From positions 1-36,072 of the forward strand of contig CAMYIK010000004.1 in NCBI GenBank assembly GCA_947258365.1: 36,072 nucleotides of DNA, read 5' to 3'. This DNA is from an uncultured Thermoleophilia bacterium (GTDB lineage Bacteria; Actinomycetota; Thermoleophilia; Miltoncostaeales; Miltoncostaeaceae). Within the stretch, counting starts at the first letter, position 1, and each line of letters starts with the position of its first letter. The notes under the pieces were generated by a model. It was not told the DNA's origin, did no database searches, and saw only the letters and a list, made by a program, of their open reading frames with translations. Both the position numbers and the translations under genes were made by a program. This document shows, in pieces, positions 1 to 7,401 of the stretch.

Positions 1-369
1 CTGGCCCTGCTGATCGCCTTCAACTCGACGTCGATCTCCACCGACGAGCGGGTACGCGAGCACGCCACCATGTTCGCCTTCGGAGTCCCCGTGAGGTCGG
101 TCATCACCATCAACGTGATCGAGAACGCCATCGTCGGCGCCGTTGCGACGCTCGTCGGGCTCGGCGCCGGGCTGCTCGTCACGGACTGGGTGATGACCAA
201 TCAGCTCCGTGAGGTCTTGCCGGATCTCGAAGCGGTTGCGGACCTCTCGCCACTGTCGATCGGACTCGCGGCCGGCGCCGGCGTCCTCGCCGTTGCGGTC
301 GCCCCCATCCTCACCATTCGTCGGCTACGGCGCCTCGATCTCCCGTCCTCGCTCAGGGTGGTCGAATAG
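1..369 (+). CDS. FtsX-like ABC transporter permease, C-terminal fragment
   Basis: The frame is open from the first base, so only the last 122 residues are present. It has the end of an FtsX/MacB-type permease domain. A hydrophobic stretch is followed by a short cytoplasmic loop with the typical RVREHATMFAFG pattern, resembling the R-E-x-A-x-x-x-A-x-G loop thought to contact the ATPase. Two long hydrophobic segments follow, at about residues 36-60 and 82-102, and then a basic tail. Such proteins pair with an ATPase to move lipids or lipoproteins or to do mechanical work at the envelope. The substrate cannot be told from this piece. The gene converges on the DUF72 gene, whose stop begins 26 bases downstream. 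Confidence 0.8.
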   Translation: MALLIAFNSTSISTDERVREHATMFAFGVPVRSVITINVIENAIVGAVATLVGLGAGLLVTDWVMTNQLREVLPDLEAVADLSPLSIGLAAGAGVLAVAVAPILTIRRLRRLDLPSSLRVVE

Positions 370-395
370 CTGACGCCACACCGACACGCCGCGGT

Positions 396-1307
396 CTAGT
401 CGGGTCGAAGAAGATCACGAAACTGCTGGGCGTTTCGTAGCGCGTAGTCCTTGGCGTTGTTGTTGAAGACGACCGCGACCTCCTGGGCTTGCCGGGCGAG
501 CTCCAGAGCCGGATCGAGCCAGCCGGCGATCTCCTCCTGGGAGTAGGCATAGTCGTACTTCTCCGCCACGGACTTCCCGGATTTCCATGTGTGCTTGTTG
601 CGTCCGTGGAGCCGGATGTAGCCGAGCGCCGGCGAAGTGCACTCAAGAACCGTTGGCAACGCGTTGGCGGCCTCGATGTCCGGGGCATCGACTGCAACCC
701 AGGCGGCGTCACGCTCCCCGAGCAACTCCAGGGTTGGCGCGAGCTGGTCGGGCTGGATCCATGATCGGTGGCGCGGCTCAAAGGCAACGCGAGCGGGCGC
801 GAAGCGATCGATGATGCGTGCGACCTCGCGGCGCTGAGCGTCACCGGCAACCACGAAGGGGGGCAACTGAAGCAGGATGGCGCCCAGCTTGTCGCCGAGA
901 CTGCTCGCGGCCTCCAGCAGGGAATCGATCACGGCGTCCCGGAGCTCACGGCTTGGTCGGCGGATTCGCCCACGTGCATCGAGGGTCGCCGGAAGCCCCC
1001 TCAGAGGCGCGGGCAAACGACCGGGATCACATGGGTGACCGGAGACGACCCGGTGGGCTTTCACGTGGAACCGGAAGCCTTCTGGGGTGCGCCGATTCCA
1101 GTTCTCGACGGTCTGGATGTTGGGAAGCGCATAGAAGCTCGCGTTCACCTCGACCATGTCGAGGTGCTCGGCGTAGTAGCGCAGACGCGCGGCGGAGTCG
1201 TTCTTCACCTCGTCCGGATACCATCCCTCCTTGATGAACTCGGGATCGGTCCATGAAGCGGTGCCCACGCGCACGCGCCCGTGGCGTGTTTCGCCTCCAT
1301 CGCTCAC
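396..1307 (-). CDS. DUF72 (YecE-like) family protein
   Basis: The 303-residue protein begins with the DUF72 signature RVGTASWTDPEF, near residue 12. It continues with the family's conserved blocks: the VEVNASFYALPN segment, the FRFHVKAHRVVSGH segment, LLQLPP, the VAFEPRHRSW segment, YIRLHGRN, and a C-terminal VVFNNNAKDYALRNA block. The length and order match full members, which have a TIM-barrel-like fold and no firmly established reaction. The start is GTG at 1305-1307. An internal in-frame GTG just before RVGTASW is possible, since neither has a good ribosome site. The gene is divergent from rsgA, and a perfect 6-bp hairpin (1320-1335) lies just upstream. Confidence 0.88.
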   Translation of the reverse strand: MSDGGETRHGRVRVGTASWTDPEFIKEGWYPDEVKNDSAARLRYYAEHLDMVEVNASFYALPNIQTVENWNRRTPEGFRFHVKAHRVVSGHPCDPGRLPAPLRGLPATLDARGRIRRPSRELRDAVIDSLLEAASSLGDKLGAILLQLPPFVVAGDAQRREVARIIDRFAPARVAFEPRHRSWIQPDQLAPTLELLGERDAAWVAVDAPDIEAANALPTVLECTSPALGYIRLHGRNKHTWKSGKSVAEKYDYAYSQEEIAGWLDPALELARQAQEVAVVFNNNAKDYALRNAQQFRDLLRPD

Positions 1308-1319
1308 CCGTCAAGCCAA

Positions 1320-1335
1320 GCAGACGCGTGTCTGC
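1320..1335. repeat. Short perfect inverted repeat upstream of the DUF72 gene
   Basis: GCAGAC, a 4-base GCGT centre, then GTCTGC. It lies 13 bases upstream of the GTG of the DUF72 gene, in the divergent gap with rsgA. It could be an operator or a leader hairpin. Nothing in the sequence decides between these. Confidence 0.3.
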
Positions 1336-1403
1336 CGCGCGTGAGGCACCGAGAGTCAGCCCCTCTTGGCTGCCGGGCGGGCTCGTGAGGAGTGGCGCTC
1401 GGC

Positions 1404-1560
1404 TATGCTCGAATGAGTGGCTCGTCGGATAGCCACCCAGTCGGTGAGGGAGGTGGGGTTTCGTGAGTGTGCACGTCGGAATCGACCATCTCCCCCGCGC
1501 TTAGGCAGCCGCCCTCAGAGGAGGTCGTATGGCTACGCGCAGCCCTACGACTCCGAGGTT
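1404..1560 (+). promoter_or_regulatory. Candidate promoter and structured leader of rsgA
   Basis: A possible -10 (TATGCT, 1404-1409) has no convincing -35. Downstream is a perfect hairpin, GTGGCT (1417-1422) and AGCCAC (1431-1436) with an 8-base loop. Next, a strong ribosome site GGGAGGTGG (1448-1456) can pair over nine positions, one of them G-U, with CCATCTCCC (1486-1494). A second strong site, AGAGGAGGT (1517-1525), precedes an ATG at 1529 that is not in the rsgA frame. The pairings are read directly; a regulatory role is inference. Confidence 0.35.
1463..1504 (+). CDS. Possible 13-residue leader peptide upstream of rsgA
   Basis: A GTG at 1463 follows a strong GGGAGGTGGGG ribosome site and opens a 13-codon frame (MSVHVGIDHLPRA) ending at TAG 1502-1504. 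The start lies in a small CGTG/CACG stem, and the ribosome site can pair with codons 8-11 of the frame itself. I do not recognise the peptide. It is a candidate leader rather than a proven gene, because a 13-codon open frame can occur by chance. Confidence 0.25.
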   Translation: MSVHVGIDHLPRA

Positions 1561-1565
1561 CCACC

Positions 1566-2633
1566 TTGTCCGACACATCTTCGGGTCGCTCCGCGACCCC
1601 ACCGCCCATCGACCACATTCTCACATCTCTCGGTTGGACCGGACGATGGCAGGCGCTCGTGGCCGAGGCGCTCGATGGCACACCCGGCCGACTCGTGCGG
1701 CACGACGGCCACGCGGCGTTGGTGTGGAGCCAAGACGCCGTAACGAGTCTTCCCATTCGCCCCTCGGTCCCCGACCTGGCGGTTGGCGACTGGGTCATCG
1801 TCGCCGACGGCCGGATCGTCGACCTTCTTCCCCGCTCTTCACTGCTCCAGCGACGCGACCCCTCCACAGGCCTCGGTCAGCCCATTGCGGCCAACGTCGA
1901 CATCGTCGGGATCGTCTGCGGACTGGATCGACCGGTCCGCACCGGGCGCATCAGTCGCTTCGTCGCCCTTGCATGGCACGCAGGAGCATCACCCCTTGTC
2001 ATTCTCACCAAGGCCGACCTCCAGGCGGACCTCGGCGCGATCGAAGACGAGATCCTCGCCTCGGCCCCGGGATGCGAGGTGATCAGCGTCTCCGCGCAGG
2101 AGGCGACGGGCCTCGCCGACCTGCTGGAGCGCTGCTCGGGAAAGACCCTGGTACTCGTCGGCGAATCGGGCGCAGGAAAGTCGACTCTTGTCAACGCCCT
2201 CGTGGGGCGAATGGATGCGGCGACCGGGTCCGTGCGCGCGGGCGATCACAAGGGCCGGCATACGACCACGTCCCGGCAGCTCTACGTCCTGCCGAACGAC
2301 TGCCGCTTGATCGACACGCCGGGCATGAGAGAGGTTGGACTCGCCACCGACGCGGAGACCATCGAGCAGGGATTCGATGACATCGCGGTCCTCGCGGAGA
2401 ACTGCCGGTTTCGCGACTGCGAACACGACGCGGAGCCAGGATGCGCGGTGAGGGCGGCGATAGAGCTCGGCGATCTCCCGGAGTCACGCCTACGTCGCTG
2501 GGCGGAGTTTCGTGAGGAGGCGCGGGGCGCGGAACTCCGTGCTGACGTGGCCGCTCGGCGCAAAGAGGATCGGCGCAAAGGCAGGATCGTTCACGAGGCG
2601 CAACGCCTCAAGCGCGGAAGGCGGACTCGCTAG
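1566..2633 (+). CDS. rsgA: Ribosome small-subunit-dependent GTPase RsgA
   Basis: A circularly permuted GTPase that helps mature the 30S subunit. From a TTG at 1566 it has 355 residues. An OB-like N-terminal domain (about 35-95) precedes the G domain, whose motifs come in permuted order: TKAD (G4, 148-151), then GESGAGKST (Walker A, 199-207), a GDHKGRHTTTSRQL switch, then DTPGM (250-254). A zinc site follows (C280, C285, H287, C293), then a basic helical tail. The start is uncertain. TTG 1566 is preceded by a weak GAGG, the frame stays open back to a GTG at 1467, and the best ribosome site upstream (1517-1525) drives an ATG in another frame. Confidence 0.93.
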   Translation: MSDTSSGRSATPPPIDHILTSLGWTGRWQALVAEALDGTPGRLVRHDGHAALVWSQDAVTSLPIRPSVPDLAVGDWVIVADGRIVDLLPRSSLLQRRDPSTGLGQPIAANVDIVGIVCGLDRPVRTGRISRFVALAWHAGASPLVILTKADLQADLGAIEDEILASAPGCEVISVSAQEATGLADLLERCSGKTLVLVGESGAGKSTLVNALVGRMDAATGSVRAGDHKGRHTTTSRQLYVLPNDCRLIDTPGMREVGLATDAETIEQGFDDIAVLAENCRFRDCEHDAEPGCAVRAAIELGDLPESRLRRWAEFREEARGAELRADVAARRKEDRRKGRIVHEAQRLKRGRRTR

Positions 2634-2657
2634 GGCGAGACGGGGCCGGAGGACCGA

Positions 2658-2685
2658 GGAGCGGCGCTCAGCCGTTCGGTGCTCC
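2658..2685. terminator. Hairpin between convergent rsgA and liaF-like genes
   Basis: GGAGC (2658-2662) pairs with GCTCC (2681-2685), and inside it CGGC (2662-2665) can pair with GCCG (2671-2674). There is no U tract. It lies in the 103-base gap between two convergent genes, where a bidirectional terminator would be expected. Confidence 0.28.
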
Positions 2686-2736
2686 ACCCAGGTGCTCTCA
2701 CGGAGGACCACCAGGGCGCCGTTTCCCGAGTGGAGA

Positions 2737-3429
2737 TCACGCCACCCGAGCGCGATCCGGGTTCTTGATATCGACCCCGCCGAAGATCGATACACCGTCG
2801 ATCACAATCGTCCGGTCGATGTCATCATCGCGGGGCTCATACTCGGTCTCATCGGCGACGCCACCCATGATCGGCGTCACTCTGAGCTCCACCTTCCAAT
2901 CTCGGGGAACGGTGATGTCGGTACCGGCGAAGACGTTGAGTGTGCCCACCGATGCGCCCTTCGCACCCAGCGTCGCTTCGCTGAGATCGAGCGACGTTCC
3001 CGCGAAGACCGACGTAAGCGAGGCTGCTTCGAATGGATCGGCGCGGCTTACGAGCTCCCGCCCACCGAAGGCGACGAAGGAGTCGAGTGAACTCGGCGTG
3101 TGCGAGATGACCTTGCGGTCACGAAGCGCGGACCGAATGACGACGCCGCCGATCACGATCAAGATCACCGCCAGGATCACGATTGCGGGCGATGCGCCGA
3201 ACAGATCGGCCGTGCTCCCGAGCAGTACCACTCCGATCGTGGCGACGATGAGGGGGCCAATGAACTCGCGAGGACGACTGAGCCACTGCAGCGCCGCAAG
3301 CCAGACAAGCGCCAGCGGCCACCAGTCGCCGATCAGCTGCTCGGCGTCGAGTACATCGGCCTGGCCGAGGATGATGATCGCGCCGAGCGCGACGAGCAGC
3401 GTCCCGACACCGAGGAATGACAGTCTCAT
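2737..3429 (-). CDS. LiaF-like membrane protein (DUF5668 plus LiaF C-terminal domain)
   Basis: The 230-residue protein has four hydrophobic helices in the first 100 residues (about 3-21, 36-50, 57-72, 80-98), as in the LiaI/LiaF transmembrane family. A soluble domain (about 125-225) of short beta repeats follows, with VFAGTSLDLSEATL, VGTLNVFAGTDI and VIDGVSIFGGVDIK, the signature of the LiaF C-terminal or cell-wall-active-antibiotic response domain. In Firmicutes LiaF restrains the LiaS sensor kinase. No liaS or liaR is visible here, so the role is open. Its ATG overlaps the stop of the DUF4389 gene by 4 bases, so the two are translated together. Confidence 0.8.
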   Translation of the reverse strand: MRLSFLGVGTLLVALGAIIILGQADVLDAEQLIGDWWPLALVWLAALQWLSRPREFIGPLIVATIGVVLLGSTADLFGASPAIVILAVILIVIGGVVIRSALRDRKVISHTPSSLDSFVAFGGRELVSRADPFEAASLTSVFAGTSLDLSEATLGAKGASVGTLNVFAGTDITVPRDWKVELRVTPIMGGVADETEYEPRDDDIDRTIVIDGVSIFGGVDIKNPDRARVA

Positions 3430-4880
3430 TCTGCGCCTCTGAGTTCAGAGTTGTGATCGCGCGACTCGCGAGGGCCCTGGTCCAGACGGAATGGCGGGTA
3501 CTCGTCAGTCATGAGTGAGACGTAGGCCTGCACCCTAAAGACCCAGCGATTGAGTCCCATGACGAAGTCGAAGATGCCTCGGGGATAGCGACCGGTGAAC
3601 AGCAGGGCCGCGCCGGCGATGATCACCAAGACGAAGACCAGGCTCGTGGGTCCCCCCCAAAACGGGCCCTGGGGCGAGTCCGGGATCGAACCGACCGACC
3701 AGACTGCGGGCCACTGCAGCCCTCCGCCGACGACCCCCAGCACGAGATAGTGAGGTATCGCGAGCAACCACCACTTGATGAGTACCAGGCCCCGCGAAAG
3801 TCGGTCGGGATAGGCAACGTCGAAGTCCGCGGGATAGTCCGCCTTCTGCAGGGTGAAGGGCGGGTACTCGTCCGTGCCGATGGCCGACGTGGCGTAGAAA
3901 GCGACCCGCCAGGTCCAGCGCATCACTCCGACGTTGAAGTCAAAGAGTCCCCGTGGGTATCGCCCCGTGAACAGAATCGCGAAGAACGCGATGACCGTCA
4001 CCACCCAGAAAGCAACCCAGAGCACGATCAGGATCAGGAAGTGCGGTATTGCCAAGAGCCACTTCACGAGCCAGAGGCCTCGGCTCAGCCCCTTGTCGAG
4101 TGTTCCCTCCAACCTGGCCGGATAGGGGCCCTCCTCGAGAGCGGATGTGCGGGGCGCGGCAGTGTCGCGTGAAGGCGCGCCGAGGCCTCGCACCCCGAAG
4201 ACGACCAGGGCAAGGCTCGCAAGCAGCAGTACCGTGCCCAGGCCGAGCAGCACCAGAGTGCCGGTCAAAAGCAGCTTCGTCTTGACGCCCACCTCGACCC
4301 GCTGATCCACACCCAAGGAGCCATCGGCGTTCATGAGGACCAGGGCCCAGCGGCCTTGTTCCACCTCCCACTCGAGAACTTGCTCCCCTCCGCCGGACGC
4401 CTGGACCTCCCAGAACGTTTGCTCACCTGGAGGGGCCGGGGTCCGCTGCCCTTGGCGGAAGGTCGTCTCATACTCGAACGGATCGAACTCAACGTCCTCG
4501 ATCTCTTCGTGCACGACGCCCGACAGATAGCGATCGACATCCTGTTCCCGACCGATGCCGATGAAGACCGGTGCGTCTCCGGAGCCCGAACTGCCGCTGA
4601 CCCGGATCGTTGCGAGATCCAGATCCCAAATCGGATTGTCGGGCTCGAGGTCGCTTCCGAGATCGATTTCCTCCGCGGTGAGCGCGTGGGTCGTGGAGAC
4701 GATGCGCTCCCGCGGTGTCGTCAGAAAGCCGTCGTCATCTCGCTCGACGACGTAGAGAAAACTCAGCAGGATGCCGAGAGCAATCAGAATCGCGCCGAGA
4801 AACGCAAGAAGGCCCCCGGCCGCGAGCGCGACCACGTGGAGCGCGTGGGTCTGCCTGCTGCCTGTCTCTGGCTCTGACAC
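3426..4880 (-). CDS. Membrane protein with two DUF4389 repeats
   Basis: The 484-residue protein starts at a GTG preceded by GGGAGG (4885-4890) 4 bases away. The frame runs open further upstream but without a good start. An N-terminal helix (about 16-45) leads to an outside domain (46-195) rich in acidic residues and beta strands, then a second helix (202-230). Two homologous membrane modules follow, at about 262-344 and 358-466. Each has LSRGL.L.KW.LAIPH, FTGRYPRG.FDF, a tryptophan-rich helix and a closing DEYPPF. This is the tandem DUF4389 layout seen in actinobacteria, whose function is unknown. Coupling to the LiaF-like gene suggests an envelope or stress role. Confidence 0.8.
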   Translation of the reverse strand: MSEPETGSRQTHALHVVALAAGGLLAFLGAILIALGILLSFLYVVERDDDGFLTTPRERIVSTTHALTAEEIDLGSDLEPDNPIWDLDLATIRVSGSSGSGDAPVFIGIGREQDVDRYLSGVVHEEIEDVEFDPFEYETTFRQGQRTPAPPGEQTFWEVQASGGGEQVLEWEVEQGRWALVLMNADGSLGVDQRVEVGVKTKLLLTGTLVLLGLGTVLLLASLALVVFGVRGLGAPSRDTAAPRTSALEEGPYPARLEGTLDKGLSRGLWLVKWLLAIPHFLILIVLWVAFWVVTVIAFFAILFTGRYPRGLFDFNVGVMRWTWRVAFYATSAIGTDEYPPFTLQKADYPADFDVAYPDRLSRGLVLIKWWLLAIPHYLVLGVVGGGLQWPAVWSVGSIPDSPQGPFWGGPTSLVFVLVIIAGAALLFTGRYPRGIFDFVMGLNRWVFRVQAYVSLMTDEYPPFRLDQGPRESRDHNSELRGAE

Positions 4881-5530
4881 CGCGCCTCCCTCGTGCTTTC
4901 GGATGAGGCTAAGGGCACTCCGGCCCATACGGCCTCCGCACAACGCCACGACGCGAGCGCGGTTTGGCCACAGCCGGTGGGCGCTGATCACCTGCCATGA
5001 GGTGAAGCCGAAACATCGAGTTCCGCTGCAGACAGGCCCACAGGATGGTGACAAGCTGCTCGAAGCCGTCGAGCGTCGCGGATGCCTACCGTTCGTGCAG
5101 GACCGGCACCGCGCCACGTCCGAAGAACGATCCCGGGATGGTGATTGCTTGGACTCCTGAGCGAGTCCCGTGGGAAACGACGAGCCGGCGCTCAGACCCA
5201 GTTGTTCTCGCCGCATTGGCCGAGGAAAGGTCGCTTAGCAGGGCCTTTATCGCCACTATCGCCATCGGCGACGCATTCCGACGCACGGCGACGCGCTCGA
5301 GAACCAAGAGCGGCGAGAGATCATCGCGGCGCCTTCGCCCGGCCAGTCGGGGATTGCGGCGAGGCAACTCGACGTCCCTGCCAGCGCCTCGGCGCTACCT
5401 TCGGTCGACCCCCTGAGCGACGGGGAAGATCACCGGTCCCGCGGCGGAGCCGGCTCACGGCAGACCGCGCCGGATCGTGGCGGGAACGTGAGCTCGACCG
5501 CGACCGACCCACCCGCGCCCGATGCGTCGG
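4881..5530. other. 650-base stretch without a supported gene
   Basis: Several open frames exist on both strands, but none has recognisable protein features. The frame of the DUF4389 gene also stays open to about 5216 without a convincing start. The one clear item is a copy of the 3' end of the downstream LuxR-type gene at 5192-5246, entered separately. The stretch must also hold the promoter of the DUF4389/liaF-like unit and the 3' region of the GGDEF gene, but I see no clear -10/-35 pair or terminator. Confidence 0.5.
5194..5246 (-). pseudogene. Possible remnant of a LuxR-type gene tail
   Basis: The 18 bases at 5194-5211 are identical to 7404-7421, the end of the HDOD-LuxR gene. On the minus strand both encode ENNWV followed by a stop (TGA here, TAA there). 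A second 10-base block (5237-5246) matches 7430-7439, in the same order but 17 bases farther away. No full helix-turn-helix can be read upstream in one frame. This may be the decayed end of a second LuxR-type gene or a small duplication. Confidence 0.3.
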
Positions 5531-7006
5531 TCAGCGCCCGGCCAGCGCCAGGCGGTTCCGGCCGGCGTTCTTCGCGTTGTACATCGCTGCGTCGCTTTGG
5601 CGGATGAGGTCCTCCATGTCGGTCACGTCGACCGACGGGAACGAGGCGGCGCCGAGGCTGATGGTGACTCGGATCTCCGCCGCGCCTTCGGCGACTGCGA
5701 TCGACTCGACCACCCGCCGGATCCGTTCGCCGAGATTGCGGACGTCGTCCTCGCCGGCCCCCGGGAGCACCGCGAGGAACTCCTCGCCACCGTATCGCAT
5801 GAGGGTGTCGCCCTCGCGCAGCACGCCCTTGACGCCGTCGGCAACGGCCTTCAGCACACGGTCGCCGGCATCGTGGCCGTATGTGTCGTTGACGGCCTTG
5901 AAGTGATCGATGTCGAATAGCACCACGCCTAGCGGCTCCTGCGATCGAATCGTTCGGCTGAACTCCTGGCTGAGACGCTCGAGACCGAAGCGTCGATTGT
6001 AGAGGCCGGTGAGCGGGTCGATCGCCGCCACTTGTTGGAGACGCTCGTGCGCCAAGGCGTTGTTCAACGCAACGGCGAAGTTCGGGAGCAGCTGCTCGAT
6101 CAGCTGTTGCGCCTCGTCGGTTGTCGGCTCGGTCGAGGCGAACAGCACGACGCCGACCGGTACAAGTCGGATGTGGAGCGGGTACGCCACGACCGAGCGC
6201 GGCCTGAACGCGACGAATCCACCGTCGAGGCGGACATCGTCGGGAAGATCGATGGCGACCGTGTCCAGGGTGCGATACGACTGCTCCACCAGTGCAGTGC
6301 CGGCTAGCTCAGAGGGGTGGTCGACGCCGTTCGAGGCCAGCGTCACCAGCTCACCGTCGCGCACGATGCAGAGTGCAGACGCCGTATACCCGCCCGCGGC
6401 GGCGAGATCGGCAAGAGCCGCCTCAACGAGCGGCGAGATCTCGATGTGCGAGGAGAGCGTTGTCGCGAAGCGACGCGCCGAACCCGTCTGGCGATGCGAC
6501 GCGGCGAGCGCTTCGACCAGTCGGTTGAACGAGGTCGCTGCGGCCCCGATCTCGTCCTCGGAATCGACCGGAATCGAACACCGCTCCGGCGTGCACTCGT
6601 CGGCATTCTCGATGAGGCTGGCGCGGCGAAGCGTTAACTCGACGTTCGACATCTTCGCACGCATGAACTGCAACCGCGATCTTACGACCGCCCGCGAGAG
6701 AAACTGGTTGGTCACACCGACCATGAGGCCCGCGCCGATGGTCGCCACGAAGAAGCGGGGGGTCAACACGTATTCGGCCGGGACGCCGAGCGCCACGACG
6801 AAGAACGGGAACGCGACGCCCATCGCGAGGCCGAGTCCCGACATCCAGATCGCCAGGTCGGTGAATACTCGCTTCGTCAGCCGGGGGAGCGGGTGGCGGA
6901 ACTCGGTCGGCGAGACCGACGGATCTTCTGGACCCGCCCTGCGAGGGGCCGGTCGAGCGGCGTTGTCGGACATAGCAATCTCATCGGCGCGTGGAGGGTC
7001 CGTCAT
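5531..7006 (-). CDS. Membrane-anchored GAF-GGDEF diguanylate cyclase
   Basis: The 491-residue protein has two transmembrane helices (about 51-75 and 85-105), a HAMP-like linker (105-170), a GAF-like domain (185-320) and a C-terminal GGDEF domain (325-488). The domain is complete: DPLTGLYNRR, the FDIDHFKAVND metal site, and GGEEF at 406-410. RxxD at 397-400 forms an intact inhibitory I-site five residues before GGEEF, so it should make c-di-GMP and be inhibited by it. The second start (Met12, 6973) is possible, as neither site has a strong ribosome signal. The gene stands alone, 395 bases beyond the HDOD-LuxR stop. Confidence 0.93.
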   Translation of the reverse strand: MTDPPRADEIAMSDNAARPAPRRAGPEDPSVSPTEFRHPLPRLTKRVFTDLAIWMSGLGLAMGVAFPFFVVALGVPAEYVLTPRFFVATIGAGLMVGVTNQFLSRAVVRSRLQFMRAKMSNVELTLRRASLIENADECTPERCSIPVDSEDEIGAAATSFNRLVEALAASHRQTGSARRFATTLSSHIEISPLVEAALADLAAAGGYTASALCIVRDGELVTLASNGVDHPSELAGTALVEQSYRTLDTVAIDLPDDVRLDGGFVAFRPRSVVAYPLHIRLVPVGVVLFASTEPTTDEAQQLIEQLLPNFAVALNNALAHERLQQVAAIDPLTGLYNRRFGLERLSQEFSRTIRSQEPLGVVLFDIDHFKAVNDTYGHDAGDRVLKAVADGVKGVLREGDTLMRYGGEEFLAVLPGAGEDDVRNLGERIRRVVESIAVAEGAAEIRVTISLGAASFPSVDVTDMEDLIRQSDAAMYNAKNAGRNRLALAGR

Positions 7007-7012
7007 GAGTGA

Positions 7013-7264
7013 ATGAGTGGGCCGCGCCGTCGCTCGACAGTTCAGGACTCATGGTTGTATCGGGAGCAGGACGCGGCAGGGCTCCCACGCACGGGATGGC
7101 ACGCGCTCAGGCGCTCGGCGCTGCTGCTGCCCGAGGTAACGGCGCTCTCGCCGATTGACCAACGCGACTTCGCGCGGCACCGGAACGTCGACGAGACCTT
7201 CAACGCCTACCAGCGCCAAGCCCCGGAGGCGACGGCGCGACGGCTGGTCGAGGCGCTGGGGTAG
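7013..7264 (+). pseudogene. C-terminal remnant of a tyrosine recombinase (integrase)
   Basis: This 83-residue frame reads like the last part of a phage-type integrase: AGLPRTGWHALRRS, a 21-residue helical gap, RHRNVDETFNAYQRQ, then a helical tail. Catalytic spacing fits box II of the family: H30 and R33 (3 apart), R33 to H56 (23 apart), H56 to the nucleophile-like Y66 (10 apart). XerD has H244, R247, H270 and Y279. The usual glycine before the second histidine is an arginine. A stop codon lies directly before the ATG, and the N-terminal domain and the first catalytic arginine and lysine are absent, so it cannot be active. Confidence 0.6.
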
Positions 7265-7294
7265 GACCGACGCACGGGCGACGCATCGTTACCA

Positions 7295-7384
7295 CACGCG
7301 ACGACACAGCGGAAACCGGCATAAAGTGGCAGGAAACCCGCTATTAGCTGGGGGGAAGCTGTCCGGTGCCGCACGCGACGACAC
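7295..7384 (+). repeat. 13-bp direct repeat next to the recombinase remnant
   Basis: CACGCGACGACAC occurs at 7295-7307 and again at 7372-7384, 77 bases apart. Each copy is followed by GCGG, directly or after one base. The pair lies between the recombinase remnant and the stop of the HDOD-LuxR gene. It could be a relic of an attachment or excision region, or chance in GC-rich DNA. Confidence 0.35.
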
Positions 7385-7401
7385 GCGGCAGTACGGTCAA
7401 A

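Noticed and set aside
1529-2380. 283-residue open frame overlapping rsgA
   Set aside because: It is Arg/Pro-rich without domain features and lies in another frame of rsgA; only its start region is kept as part of the leader finding.
5086-5367. 93-residue minus-strand frame in the gene-poor stretch
   Set aside because: No recognisable domain and no ribosome site; part of it overlaps the LuxR-tail copy in another frame, which I report instead.
6009-7016. 335-residue plus-strand open frame opposite the GGDEF gene
   Set aside because: Ser/Thr/Arg-rich shadow with no domain features.
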